Shown in pieces: positions 16,896 to 26,694 of a stretch of DNA of 56,364 bases. The DNA comes from CAYZQE01 sp964480635 (lineage in GTDB: Bacteria; Pseudomonadota; Gammaproteobacteria; GCA-001735895), in assembly GCA_964480635.1 (NCBI GenBank), contig CAYZQE010000003.1, forward strand, positions 1 to 56,364. Reading direction: 5' to 3'. The position numbers and the translations under genes were made by a program. Numbering within the stretch: position 1 is the first letter of the stretch; every line of letters starts with the position of its first letter. The notes under the pieces were generated by a model, which ran no database searches, was not told the DNA's origin, and saw only the letters and a program-made list of their open reading frames with translations.

Positions 16896-19205
16896 ATGGC
16901 GACGTCATTTGCAGAATTTATAACTAAATATCGTTGGTGGGCAATTTTATTTTCATTAGCAGTCGTTTTTAGCCTTGGTGCAGGGATTAAAAATTTAACC
17001 TTTACTAATGATTATCGCGTCTTTTTTGGGCCAGAAAACCCCCAGCTGTTGGCTTTTGAAGAGTTACAAGATACCTATTCAAAAAACGATAATGTGATGA
17101 TGATTTTAGTGCCTAAAGATGGCGATGCTTTTAGTGCAGAAAGCATTCAAGCCACTCATTGGTTAACCGCAGAAGCATGGAAAACACCCTATTCAGCCCG
17201 TGTCGATTCGATCACAAATTTTCAACATACCAAGGCAGAAGGTGATGATTTAATTGTTGAGGATTTAATTTATGACGATGTTGAGCTAACTAAGGATGTT
17301 TTAGCAACCGCTAAAAGTATCGCATTGAAAGAACCCTTGTTGATTAACCGTTTAATTTCGCCAAGTGCTCATGTTTCTGGTATTAACATTACGATTAATC
17401 TTAAAGGAGAGAATGTCACTAAAGAAAACCCAGAAGTCGTCAACTATATTCGTGATCTTAGAATGCAGTTTACTCAAAAGTTCCCACGTATTGAAATGAA
17501 GTTAACGGGCATTATCTTTATGAATGCCGCCTTTTCCGAAGCAAGTCTATATGACATGAAGAATTTGGTGCCCTTTATGTTTCTTATGTTTTTGTTTGTT
17601 TTATACCTATGGATAAGGGGTTTAAGTGGCACCATAGCAACATTTTTGGTTGTTCTCTTTTCCATCATTGGTGCTTTAGGAACAGCAGGTTGGGTAGGTA
17701 TATCGCTCACACCGCCTTCATTCTCGGCGATCATGATTATTCCGACCATGGCAATAGCTGACAGCGTGCATATTTTAATGAATTTTTTGCAGTCGATGAA
17801 ACGCGGTGAAGATAAGCAAGCGGCGATGATTGAAAGTATTCGCGTTAATTTACAGCCCGTTTTCCTCACTAGCTTAACCACTGGTATTGGTTTTTTAAGT
17901 ATGAATTTTAGTGATTCACCGCCATTTCATGACTTAGGTAATATTGTTGCTTTTGGTGTTGTTATGGCTTTCTTTTTAAGTGTTGTATTTTTACCTGCGC
18001 TCATGATGGTGCTCCCTGTTCGTGTCAAGGTGGATGAATCTAAAGCCAGTGATATGATGGTGTCTTTAGGTGAATGGGTAATAAAAAAGCGAGGCATGCT
18101 GTTAGTGGTCATGGCGGTATTTACCGTTATTATGCTGTCTTTTATTCCTAAAAATGAGCTCAATGATGAGTTTGTAAAATACTTTAGTGAGGAAATAGAA
18201 TTTCGCCGCGATTCTGATTTTGCATCCGAAAACCTAAGTGGTTTGTATTTGGTTGACTACTCATTAGATTCTGGAGAGTCTGGTGCAGTGAGCGACCCGC
18301 AATTTATGCAAACGGTAGAAGACTTTGCCAATTGGTATCGTGCTCAGCCAGAAGTGATTCATGTGAACGTACTAACCGATGTGTTTAAGCGTTTAAACAG
18401 AAGTATGCATGGTGACGATGACGCTTATTATAAATTACCCGAAACCAGAGAGCTAGCAGCGCAGTATTTATTGCTCTATGAAATGTCACTGCCATATGGT
18501 TTAGATTTAAATAATCAGGTCAATATTGATAAAGCATCAACGCGCATGACGGTTATGATGTATAACATATCAACATCAGAAGTGCTTGAATTAGAGCAAA
18601 GAGCATTAGGTTGGTTAACTGAAAACGCTCGTGTCAGTATGCAAAAAACAGGTGCTAGCCCTACTGTTATGTTTAGCCATATTGGTTATAGAAATGTTCG
18701 TAGTATGTTGTTTGGAACCTTTATTGCTTTAATTCTCATCTCATTCATCTTAATTTTTGCACTAAAATCTGTAAAAATTGGCTTGTTAAGCCTAATTCCC
18801 AATTTAATCCCAGCAGGGTTAGCTTTTGGTTTATGGGGTATTAGTAATGGTCAGGTTGGTATGGGGTTATCGGTCGTAACGGGCATGACACTAGGCATTG
18901 TGGTGGATGACACGGTACACTTTTTAAGTAAATATATGCGTGCAAGACGTGAAAAAGGCCTGTCAGCGGAAGATGCGGTACGCTATGCCTTTAGAACCGT
19001 AGGGCTTGCCTTGGTGGTGACCTCATTTGTTTTGGCAGCAGGCTTTATCGTGTTATCAATGTCGGCTTTTAATATGAATGCTGACATGGCAATTTTAACG
19101 GCCTTTACCATTGTGTTTGCCATTTTAGCTGATTTTTTATTATTACCACCATTATTGATGAAACTTGATAAAGACGATTCATCACTGGAGAAAACCAATG
19201 CTTAA
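16896..19205 (+). CDS. RND/MMPL-family transporter permease
   Basis: A 769-residue inner-membrane protein of the RND superfamily, MMPL/HpnN-like half-size type. The first membrane span is at about residues 12-32, followed by a large periplasmic loop, a cluster of spans at about 220-390 ('AIMIIPTMAIADSVHILMNFLQSMKRG'), another single span at about 400, a second loop, and five spans at about 610-760 containing 'GMTLGIVVDDTVHFLSKYMRARREKG'. Both halves carry the D-x-x-H motif used for proton coupling. ATG 16896 is preceded by AGAGAG; the frame is open upstream inside tetR. The end overlaps the LolA-like start by 8 bp. Relatives move lipids or hydrophobic compounds; the substrate here is unknown. 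Confidence 0.88.
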   Translation: MATSFAEFITKYRWWAILFSLAVVFSLGAGIKNLTFTNDYRVFFGPENPQLLAFEELQDTYSKNDNVMMILVPKDGDAFSAESIQATHWLTAEAWKTPYSARVDSITNFQHTKAEGDDLIVEDLIYDDVELTKDVLATAKSIALKEPLLINRLISPSAHVSGINITINLKGENVTKENPEVVNYIRDLRMQFTQKFPRIEMKLTGIIFMNAAFSEASLYDMKNLVPFMFLMFLFVLYLWIRGLSGTIATFLVVLFSIIGALGTAGWVGISLTPPSFSAIMIIPTMAIADSVHILMNFLQSMKRGEDKQAAMIESIRVNLQPVFLTSLTTGIGFLSMNFSDSPPFHDLGNIVAFGVVMAFFLSVVFLPALMMVLPVRVKVDESKASDMMVSLGEWVIKKRGMLLVVMAVFTVIMLSFIPKNELNDEFVKYFSEEIEFRRDSDFASENLSGLYLVDYSLDSGESGAVSDPQFMQTVEDFANWYRAQPEVIHVNVLTDVFKRLNRSMHGDDDAYYKLPETRELAAQYLLLYEMSLPYGLDLNNQVNIDKASTRMTVMMYNISTSEVLELEQRALGWLTENARVSMQKTGASPTVMFSHIGYRNVRSMLFGTFIALILISFILIFALKSVKIGLLSLIPNLIPAGLAFGLWGISNGQVGMGLSVVTGMTLGIVVDDTVHFLSKYMRARREKGLSAEDAVRYAFRTVGLALVVTSFVLAAGFIVLSMSAFNMNADMAILTAFTIVFAILADFLLLPPLLMKLDKDDSSLEKTNA

Positions 19206-19977
19206 AATTTTATTATTGATGACCGCCTTTAGTATTCCTGTCTTGGCTTATGCAAGCGAGGCAGAAGATAAAGGCCTTAAAATTGCGCAAGAGGCTAAAG
19301 CCTATGATAAAGGTTTTGGTGACTTTACAGCCAATATGAAAATGACCTTAAACAGCAAAAATGGCGATGTCTCGGTTCGTAACATTCGTATAAAAACCTT
19401 AGAAGTTGATGGTGACGGTGATAAAAGCATGTCCATTTTTGATCAACCTGCTGATGTTAAGGGTACTGCGATGTTAACGTGGTCACATGGTTTAAAAGCC
19501 GATGACCAGTGGCTGTATTTACCGGCGTTAAAGCGCGTGAAACGTATTAATTCACGTAATAAATCAGGGCCTTTTATGGGCAGTGAGTTTGCTTTTGAAG
19601 ACTTGGGCTCACAAGAGATTGAGAAATATCACTATAAATATTTAGGGGATGAAGCATGTGGCGATTGGCAGTGCTATAAAGTTGAACGTAAGCCCGCTTA
19701 TAAATATTCGGGTTATACCAAGCAAATTTCGTGGATAGATAAAGATGCTTATCGTTTAGTGAAAGTCGATTTTTATGATCGAAAAAGTGAAAAATTAAAA
19801 ACCTTAAAAGCCGAGGATTTTAAGCAATATCTTGGGCATTATTATCGTCCCGGTAAAATGACCATGACCAATCATTTAAATGGCAAAGTCACGGTGCTTG
19901 AATGGAGCGATTATGTGTTTAAAACAGGGTTAACTGATCGTGATTTTAAACCTCAAACGTTGAAGCGTTTGCGTTAA
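19198..19977 (+). CDS. LolA-like periplasmic protein (outer membrane lipoprotein-sorting family)
   Basis: A 259-residue exported protein of the family annotated 'outer membrane lipoprotein-sorting protein' (COG2834, LolA-like fold). It has a signal peptide (MLKILLLMTAFSIPVLAYA, cleavage about residue 20). The family core 'QWLYLPALKRVKRINSRNKSGPFMGSEFAFEDLG' is clear, as is the 'SWIDKDAYRLVKVDFYDR' strand pair. LolA folds hold acyl chains in a hydrophobic half-barrel. ATG at 19198 has GGAG at 8 nt and overlaps the permease stop, so the pair is translationally coupled. It is the likely periplasmic carrier for what the RND permease extracts. Confidence 0.85.
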   Translation: MLKILLLMTAFSIPVLAYASEAEDKGLKIAQEAKAYDKGFGDFTANMKMTLNSKNGDVSVRNIRIKTLEVDGDGDKSMSIFDQPADVKGTAMLTWSHGLKADDQWLYLPALKRVKRINSRNKSGPFMGSEFAFEDLGSQEIEKYHYKYLGDEACGDWQCYKVERKPAYKYSGYTKQISWIDKDAYRLVKVDFYDRKSEKLKTLKAEDFKQYLGHYYRPGKMTMTNHLNGKVTVLEWSDYVFKTGLTDRDFKPQTLKRLR

Positions 19978-19994
19978 TTGACATTATTCGCAAG

Positions 19995-21167
19995 ATGAAA
20001 AAAACACTTATTATTTTTTTCTTTTTAAGTTTTTCAGTAAAGGCAGAACTTAGCGGCTTTATAACCTTGCAAACACTAAATTTTACTGAGAATGCATTAG
20101 CTGATAATCAGCTTAATAACGATGCGTCAATATCAATTCAAACACGCTATACCAAGGACTGGAATAAAGGCAACGATATTTTTACAGCTGACGTTTTTGG
20201 TCGTATGGGAAGCCAAGATGATGAGAAAAATCATACCGATATACGCGAGTTAACTTGGTTGCACGTAGCGAATGATTATGAGTGGCGCTTAGGCATTAAT
20301 ACTATTTTTTGGGGAGTGACCGAATCTCAAAATTTAGTCGATATTATTAACCAAAAAGATGCGGTAGAAGGCATTGATAATGAAAAAAAATTAGGCCAGC
20401 CCATGTTACATCTCACCGCTGTAAAGGACTGGGGAGTCATTGAAGGCTTTGTATTATTGGGCTTTAGAGAGCGTACTTTTGCGGGCGAGGAAGGCAGGCC
20501 AAGAACGCCTTTAGTTGTTGCCACAGATGATGCTTTGTTTGAGTCAAATGACGGCGATGGGCATATTGATTTTGCTATTCGTTATAGTCATTATTATGAA
20601 GAGTTAGAGTATGCCCTTTCATGGTTTAAAGGGACGCAGCGTGAGCCTGCTTTAAAAGCAGCTATGATAGATGGCGATTTGGTTTTACAGCCATATTACG
20701 CGCAAATTAGCCAAATAGGTATAGAGGCTCAAACCATTATAGAGGCATGGCTATGGAAGTTTGAAGGCATCGCTGTCGATAGTGACGAGGATGATTATTC
20801 AGCCATTACAACTGGGTTCGAATATAGTTTTTACGGTGTGTTAGATAGCTCAACAGATATCGGTACTATTGTAGAGTACTTATATGATAGCCGCGGTGGC
20901 GATGCTCCCACACCGTTTAATCGAGATTTATTTTTAGGCGCACGCGTTACTTTTAATGACATTCAAAGTAGCAGTATTTTAGCGGGTATGATTATCGATA
21001 CGGTTAATCATACGCGTTTAGTAAGGGTTGAAGTTGAGCGTCGATTAGGCGATCAATTTAAATTTAATGCAGAAGTTTTGCTCTATGGTAATATTGATAA
21101 TAATGATATTTTAAATGCTTTTAGACAGGATAATGCATTAAAAATGGAATTAACGGTGTATTTTTAA
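19995..21167 (+). CDS. Predicted outer-membrane beta-barrel protein
   Basis: A 390-residue protein with a short signal peptide (MKKTLIIFFFLSFSVKA, cleavage about residue 17). After it come alternating hydrophobic/polar strands with many aromatic residues, and the C-terminus ends in Phe ('NALKMELTVYF'), the usual signal for BAM-dependent barrel assembly. The 'WRLGINTIFWGVTESQNLVDIINQKD' segment recalls the DUF1302 and alginate-export type barrels, but I do not claim a family. It is 17 bp after the LolA-like gene, last in the TetR-RND operon, and would complete a route across the envelope. No terminator is visible before the convergent kinase gene 17 bp away. Confidence 0.7.
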   Translation: MKKTLIIFFFLSFSVKAELSGFITLQTLNFTENALADNQLNNDASISIQTRYTKDWNKGNDIFTADVFGRMGSQDDEKNHTDIRELTWLHVANDYEWRLGINTIFWGVTESQNLVDIINQKDAVEGIDNEKKLGQPMLHLTAVKDWGVIEGFVLLGFRERTFAGEEGRPRTPLVVATDDALFESNDGDGHIDFAIRYSHYYEELEYALSWFKGTQREPALKAAMIDGDLVLQPYYAQISQIGIEAQTIIEAWLWKFEGIAVDSDEDDYSAITTGFEYSFYGVLDSSTDIGTIVEYLYDSRGGDAPTPFNRDLFLGARVTFNDIQSSSILAGMIIDTVNHTRLVRVEVERRLGDQFKFNAEVLLYGNIDNNDILNAFRQDNALKMELTVYF

Positions 21168-21184
21168 AGTGCATATTTAACGCG

Positions 21185-24019
21185 CTATTGATATTGCTCT
21201 AGTGCGTATTTAATTCGCTCAGCTTCAATTTTTAATGCCTCTAAAAAGGCGATAGTGGAGGGGATTTCACCATTTTTGGCATTCTCTTCTAACTTTTGAG
21301 CGGAAGCGGATAAGTTTAAGGCGCCCATGTTGGCGCAGCTTGATTTTAAGCTATGTGCATTACGCTGAAGTGTTTCAATATCTTGGTTTTTAAAGGCCTT
21401 TTCTAAGTCAATCATAATTGTATCGCAACTATCAGTAAAGGCAGGGATAAGCTCTGCAAAGTCTTCGCCCATGGCATCTTTTAAAACATCTAATACGGTT
21501 TTGTCAATGGGTTCGCCCATGCCAATTTCCTCTGTTGGGGTATGATAAATGCCTTCATTTTTCAATGTTTGGGGCTCTAAATAGAGCCACTTATGAAGCG
21601 CAGTAAATAGAATATCTTTGTTAAATGGCTTGGGCACAAAATCGCTCATGCCTGCGTTTAAACAACGATGACGGTCTGATTCCATTGCATTGGCAGTAAG
21701 CGCAATGATGGGGGTTTTGTTATCAGATGATTCGTCTAATGCAAGTATTTCGGCAGTGGCTTCAAAGCCATCTTTAACGGGCATTTGACAATCCATTAAA
21801 ATAACACCATATTTCCCAGGTTCAAAAAGATCAATGGCCTCTTGGCCGTTGTTGGCAACATCAATGCTAAATCCTTGCTTCTTTAGTAATGACAGAGCCA
21901 CTTTTTGATTAATGAGATTGTCTTCGGCTAATAAAACTAAATTACCGCTGAAATCAAAGCTGGAGATGGCGGCTTTATTAGCTTCATCTGCAACCGTGTG
22001 GCGGGTGACAATAGAGCTATCGCTACCATGGTCAAATTCGCCTAAGACAACTTCAAGGGTTTCATGTAAAACATTGCTTAATGCTGGCTTAGTCAGGTAG
22101 CCTTTAAAGCCAATCTTTTCAAAACGCTTTGCGGCGCCTTTATCGGCCGCAGAGGAGTACAAAATCAAAGGCATTTCAGAAATTGTTTTATCTTCGTAAA
22201 TTTGTAAGCCTAATTGATAACCGTCTACATCGGGCATCAGATAATCTAAAATACAAAGCTCAATGGGCTTATCTATATTCATTTGCTTGTTCAAAATAAC
22301 CATTGCTTGTTCGTGGTCTGATGCGATATGAACTTGCATGCCAAAATGTTGGAGTTGTTTTCTTAATACGTGAAGGTTAAGGGCATGGTCATCAACTAAT
22401 AACACGCGCCTATTTTCTAAAGTTGAGTGGTGTCTGAGATCAATCTCAGTAATCTGGGGCAGCTTTAAATTAAAATAAAATTTTGAGCCTTTGCCTTCAA
22501 TGCTATCAACTTTAATGGTGCTATCCATTAAACCCAGTAATTGCTTACTTATGGTTAAGCCTAAACCCGTACCGCCATATTTTCGAGTGGTCGATGCATC
22601 GGCTTGGGTGAATGATTCGAATAAAGTTTTTTTGTATTTTTCATTAATACCAATACCGGTATCGGTGATTGAAATATCCAGTGAGGCGATATCATGGCTT
22701 ACTGTTTTAAGGTTAACTTGCAGTATAATATAACCCTTTTCAGTGAACTTAATGGCATTACCCAGTAAGTTCATAATGACTTGTCTTATGCGGCCAGCAT
22801 CACCAGAGAATTTTTTAGGGCAATCAACGGAATAATTTAAAATAAGCTCTAAACGTTTTTCAGATACTTTTGGCATGAGTAAATTACAAACATCATGGCA
22901 GGCGCGTTCTAAATCGAACTCTATGGGTTCGAGTTCCATTTTCCCCGCTTCAATTTTAGAAAAATCTAAAATGTCATTAATAATGGTTAATAACGAATTA
23001 CCTGAACGTAAAATAGTTTGCACATATTCAATTTGGTCTGCATCTAAGTTGGTATCAATGAGTATTTGTGACATCCCGAGCACGCCGTTCATGGGGGTTC
23101 TAATTTCGTGACTCATGGTGGCTAAAAATTCACTTTTAGCTTTGGCGGCGGCTTCGGCGTCATCTTTAGCTGAGGTAAGCTCTTTTTTAGCTTTGTTGCT
23201 TTCAGTGATGTCAGTCATAATGGCCGAAAAATACTGGTCAGTATCTGCTGTGGCCTCATGTTTCATAATGATTTGACTGACTTCGATAATGGTTTGTTCG
23301 TGAGTAATTAATTTAGACTCACCTGACCAAATGCTTTGCATAAAAGCGGTTGGAACCGCTTCATTGAGAACTTTGTCTAATTCATTTGCAGGTAAAAAAT
23401 CGCGTAAATTAGCGGTATATAAAGTTATGTCGTCATACCCTAAAAGGTTTTGTCCAGCATGGTTTAGGGATAATAAGGAGCCATCTAGGGTGAAGGTTGT
23501 GATGTATTCTGGGCTAGATTCAAAAATTTGATGCAGTCGATTATGTTCGTGTCTACGTTCGGCAATTTCAGAGATGTCATTAATGGAAACCAAGCAACCA
23601 GTAAAAGTTTTATCTTTATCAAATAAAGGAGATACATTAATTTCTACGCAAATAATAATGCGTTCATCAGCACCATCATGACTGAGTTTGTTTTTTACAT
23701 TAAGAGAGAATTCAGCAACATGAATGATAGTTTTTGATTCGATGCATTGAGCCACTAAATTAACTTGTTCTTTTAAGATATCAAACTCTTCTTCGAAAGA
23801 ATTTTCTGCAAAAGGATCTTCTTCATTTTCGTCGGTAAAAAAACCTTGGGATTCTGAAGCGGTCTGGCATAAGTCGATAAATTTTAAAGTGGTAATATTT
23901 AGTATTGAATCGTTTAAAATTTCAGTGGCAGCAATGTTTGCAAATGTGATTTTTTCATCCAAATCGGCGATTAATATGCCGTAGTGGAGCGAATTGAATA
24001 GGGAGTAATCGACAGTCAT
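21185..24019 (-). CDS. Hybrid histidine kinase with PAS, two receivers and Hpt
   Basis: A 944-residue soluble BarA/Evgs-like phosphorelay kinase. Order: PAS-like region (residues 5-150, with 'FTGCLVSINDISEIAERR'), a second PAS (about 155-272, 'ATADTDQYFSAIMTDITESNKAKKEL'), HisKA with His304 in 'MSHEIRTPMNGVLG', HATPase ('GDAGRIRQVIMNLLGNAIKFT', 'GGTGLGLTISKQL'), receiver 1 ('ELCILDYLMPDVDGYQ'), receiver 2 ('VILMDCQMPVKDGFEA'), and Hpt at the end ('NAHSLKSSCANMG'). The ATG at 24019 gives an 8-bp gap to the upstream gene; a longer frame would overlap it by 67 bp. No membrane span is seen. Coupling with the receiver-phosphatase gene upstream suggests one signalling chain. Confidence 0.9.
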   Translation of the reverse strand: MTVDYSLFNSLHYGILIADLDEKITFANIAATEILNDSILNITTLKFIDLCQTASESQGFFTDENEEDPFAENSFEEEFDILKEQVNLVAQCIESKTIIHVAEFSLNVKNKLSHDGADERIIICVEINVSPLFDKDKTFTGCLVSINDISEIAERRHEHNRLHQIFESSPEYITTFTLDGSLLSLNHAGQNLLGYDDITLYTANLRDFLPANELDKVLNEAVPTAFMQSIWSGESKLITHEQTIIEVSQIIMKHEATADTDQYFSAIMTDITESNKAKKELTSAKDDAEAAAKAKSEFLATMSHEIRTPMNGVLGMSQILIDTNLDADQIEYVQTILRSGNSLLTIINDILDFSKIEAGKMELEPIEFDLERACHDVCNLLMPKVSEKRLELILNYSVDCPKKFSGDAGRIRQVIMNLLGNAIKFTEKGYIILQVNLKTVSHDIASLDISITDTGIGINEKYKKTLFESFTQADASTTRKYGGTGLGLTISKQLLGLMDSTIKVDSIEGKGSKFYFNLKLPQITEIDLRHHSTLENRRVLLVDDHALNLHVLRKQLQHFGMQVHIASDHEQAMVILNKQMNIDKPIELCILDYLMPDVDGYQLGLQIYEDKTISEMPLILYSSAADKGAAKRFEKIGFKGYLTKPALSNVLHETLEVVLGEFDHGSDSSIVTRHTVADEANKAAISSFDFSGNLVLLAEDNLINQKVALSLLKKQGFSIDVANNGQEAIDLFEPGKYGVILMDCQMPVKDGFEATAEILALDESSDNKTPIIALTANAMESDRHRCLNAGMSDFVPKPFNKDILFTALHKWLYLEPQTLKNEGIYHTPTEEIGMGEPIDKTVLDVLKDAMGEDFAELIPAFTDSCDTIMIDLEKAFKNQDIETLQRNAHSLKSSCANMGALNLSASAQKLEENAKNGEIPSTIAFLEALKIEAERIKYALEQYQ

Positions 24020-24027
24020 TTTACAAG

Positions 24028-25743
24028 CTATCCATCCCAAGTGAAAACAGCTTCGGCAATGTTTCCATTGCCATAATAAGTTAGTGAATGACATAAATCT
24101 TTAATTAATACTAAGCCTCGGCCACAAAGAGCAATGGCATCAGGTTTAGCTGGTTTGTGGTTTTCAAAGTCAAAGCCGTTGCCCGAATCTTCTACACGAA
24201 TGGTCAATTCGTGTTTGTTATTATTATTATTATGCTTTAGGGAAATAGTGAAGCTAACGGAACCTGAATTTAGTGCATTTAAACATTCTTCGCGTTCTTT
24301 AAAATATTGAGCGAATCCAGAAGGGTCTGTCTTTAATGAAGAGTTTAAACCTAAAACACCGTGATCTAAGGCATTGACGTAGAGTTCAGTAATAACGGTA
24401 TATAAATTTTGCTTGTCTGATTCAATATTTTCAAGCTCTAAGAGGTTGTTGATAATAATAGGAACGGGATTAGTTGCTTTTAAGCGAGAGCCTTGGAATG
24501 AAATGGAATATTCCCATTCGCCAGAGCTATTAAATTTTTGAGGTTTGGGGTTTTCTTGTTCGTTTTTATCGACTGGAATTAAGTCCTGTGTGCAACAAAT
24601 TTCGACTAAGGTGATGTCATCTGCCTGAACGGCGCGACCACAAAATTCGTTAAGTTCAGACATGACATGATCGAATATATTTTCATTATTCGCCGTTTCT
24701 TCTATGGTTTTATAAAAGCGGTCATCACCAAAGTCTTCGCCCTCTAAGTTCCACGCTTCGGTAACACCATCCGAATTGACAATAAGTTTGTCGCCGTGAG
24801 TAATGGGTAGCACCTGAACCATTTCGTCGACATCAATATTGTCTATAATGCCGAGAGCTAAGCCTTGAGATTTAATATGAGTACGGATTAAATTGGTGCG
24901 GCCATCTATTAATAACGCATCAGGCATACCTGCGTTAATCACCTTTATATGCTTTAGGCCATGGCTGACGCTAATCAGTTGTACGCCTAAAAACATGCCC
25001 GTCGGTAAAAAGGTGCGTAGTTTTTTGTTGATGCCAACTAAAATCTCTTCTAACGAAAAGCCTTTAGACGTCATGGCTCTAAACACTTCTGATACGGGTA
25101 AGGCGCCCAGTGCAGCGGATAAGCCGTGACCAGTGAAATCGCCGAGTAGAAAATGTAAGTCTTTAGAGGGGGCGTAAGCCGATAAAATCATATCCCCACT
25201 AAAGGTACTAGCGGGCTTAATGACAGATTTTAAGCAATCATTTTTGATGTTGGCTTTTTGTACTGCATTATTAAAAACTTGCTCACCAATTTCTTGTTCG
25301 CGGTGAATCATGCTGTACATGCCTTGAACTTCTTTGTTAAGCAAAGTGATACGGCGCATAGATTCGATTTTTGAGCGTAATAAAAATTTATCGTAGGGCT
25401 TAATTAAAAAATCATCGCCACCGACATCAATGCACTTACCCAGAGCATCTTCATCGGTCATGGCGGTTAAAAAGATAATCGGTACAAACTTTTTTTGAGA
25501 TAAACCTTTAATAATTCGAGTGGCATCGTAGCCATCCATGACGGGCATCATGACATCCATAAAAATAATATCAGGGTCGTGTTCTTTAAACAGGTCTACA
25601 GCTTGCTGGCCATCGGCAGCTTCAATACTTTGGTAGCCTTGTTTTTTTAATAGTGCTCGTAATATAAGCCGATTGGTAATTTCATCGTCAACAATTAAGG
25701 CGAGTTCATTATGGTCTTTTGATAGCGGTTCTAGTACAGACAT
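24028..25743 (-). CDS. Receiver - SpoIIE/PP2C phosphatase - anti-sigma kinase fusion
   Basis: A 571-residue three-domain regulator. Residues 10-130 are a receiver ('DIIFMDVMMPVMDGYDATR', phospho-Asp about 57; 'FLIKPYD'). Residues 170-390 are a SpoIIE/RsbU-type PP2C phosphatase ('PASTFSGDMILSAYAPSKDLHFLLGDFTGHGLSAALGALPV', 'GDKLIVNSDGVTEA'). Residues 425-571 are a HATPase of the RsbW/anti-sigma kinase type ('TVITELYVNALDHGVLGL', 'RVEDSGNGFDFE', 'GRGLVLIKDLCHSLTY'). The layout is that of Pseudomonas HsbR, which both phosphorylates and dephosphorylates an anti-sigma antagonist. No STAS-domain partner is in the window. The Hpt-bearing kinase follows 8 bp downstream. Confidence 0.9.
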   Translation of the reverse strand: MSVLEPLSKDHNELALIVDDEITNRLILRALLKKQGYQSIEAADGQQAVDLFKEHDPDIIFMDVMMPVMDGYDATRIIKGLSQKKFVPIIFLTAMTDEDALGKCIDVGGDDFLIKPYDKFLLRSKIESMRRITLLNKEVQGMYSMIHREQEIGEQVFNNAVQKANIKNDCLKSVIKPASTFSGDMILSAYAPSKDLHFLLGDFTGHGLSAALGALPVSEVFRAMTSKGFSLEEILVGINKKLRTFLPTGMFLGVQLISVSHGLKHIKVINAGMPDALLIDGRTNLIRTHIKSQGLALGIIDNIDVDEMVQVLPITHGDKLIVNSDGVTEAWNLEGEDFGDDRFYKTIEETANNENIFDHVMSELNEFCGRAVQADDITLVEICCTQDLIPVDKNEQENPKPQKFNSSGEWEYSISFQGSRLKATNPVPIIINNLLELENIESDKQNLYTVITELYVNALDHGVLGLNSSLKTDPSGFAQYFKEREECLNALNSGSVSFTISLKHNNNNNKHELTIRVEDSGNGFDFENHKPAKPDAIALCGRGLVLIKDLCHSLTYYGNGNIAEAVFTWDG

Positions 25744-25816
25744 TTGATTATTTATTTATTATCGTCTGATGATAATAGTTCAAATTTGAAAAAATGCGTG
25801 AGGGGCTGGCTAATCT

Positions 25817-26611
25817 CTAATCACTGAGCTTTACTTTTAAATACCGTTCAATGGCTCGAGCAATGGCAGCAAAACCAAAGCTGCCCGTGACAGCAATAAA
25901 CGAGCCCAAGCCGGTGGCGCAATCTAACGTTTTAGATGCTCCCATCGCTGGTTTTTCGAAACTAACACCGCCATCACTTGTTGGGTACAAAGCCTGTTGA
26001 ATGGAATAGACGCAGTCAATGCCATAACTGCGTTTAGGGTTGCGTGAATAATTAAATTGGCAGCGCAAATTTGAACGAACTTTGGCCAATAATGGATCAT
26101 TGTAGGTTTTTGTTAAATCAGAAAATTTCAACATGCTAGGGTCTGTTAAGCCCCCAGCACCACCGGTGACGATTAAAGGTATTTTATGGCCTTTACAATA
26201 GTGAATAAGACTCGTTTTATGGATGACGTGATCAATAGCATCAATGACATAGTCATATTGCTTGAAATCAAACTTATCTAAGTTAGCGTGTGAGACCAAA
26301 TCATCTATAGCTATGCATTGACAATTAGGGTTTATAAGTAAAATTCGTTGTTTCATTACCTCGACTTTACTGTGACCGCAAGTCTCTATGGTTGTATGCA
26401 CTTGGCGGTTAATGTTGCTTAGCTCAATATCATCATGGTCAATTAAGGTGATGTGGCCAATGCCTGATCGTGCAGCGGCTTCTGCGCACCATGAGCCAAC
26501 GCCGCCAATACCAACGATACAAAAATGAGCATTGTTTAAATATGGCATGGCATCTTGCCCAAAGAGGCGGCCGAGTCCGCCAAAACTGTCGTTGTATTGA
26601 TTTATTGTCAT
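25817..26611 (-). CDS. tcdA: tRNA threonylcarbamoyladenosine dehydratase TcdA
   Basis: A 264-residue ThiF/E1-like enzyme that converts t6A37 of ANN-decoding tRNAs to the cyclic form ct6A with ATP. The nucleotide-binding loop is 'CIVGIGGVGSWCAEAAARSGIG' (31-52) followed by 'TLIDHDDIELSNINRQ'. The family sequence 'YVIDAIDHVIHKTSLIHYCK' and the Cys in 'YGIDCVYS' are present, and the C-terminus 'FIAVTGSFGFAAIARAIERYL' is typical of TcdA (YgdL/CsdL). Full length. It is divergent from gmk. No CsdA/CsdE sulfur-relay partner is adjacent. Confidence 0.92.
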   Translation of the reverse strand: MTINQYNDSFGGLGRLFGQDAMPYLNNAHFCIVGIGGVGSWCAEAAARSGIGHITLIDHDDIELSNINRQVHTTIETCGHSKVEVMKQRILLINPNCQCIAIDDLVSHANLDKFDFKQYDYVIDAIDHVIHKTSLIHYCKGHKIPLIVTGGAGGLTDPSMLKFSDLTKTYNDPLLAKVRSNLRCQFNYSRNPKRSYGIDCVYSIQQALYPTSDGGVSFEKPAMGASKTLDCATGLGSFIAVTGSFGFAAIARAIERYLKVKLSD

Positions 26612-26694
26612 AAAATTACTGAATTGAGGTGGACTATTTTAAAAAATAGATAATAATCGCATTATTAAAACTTCTAAAGTGACATTTTAACATC

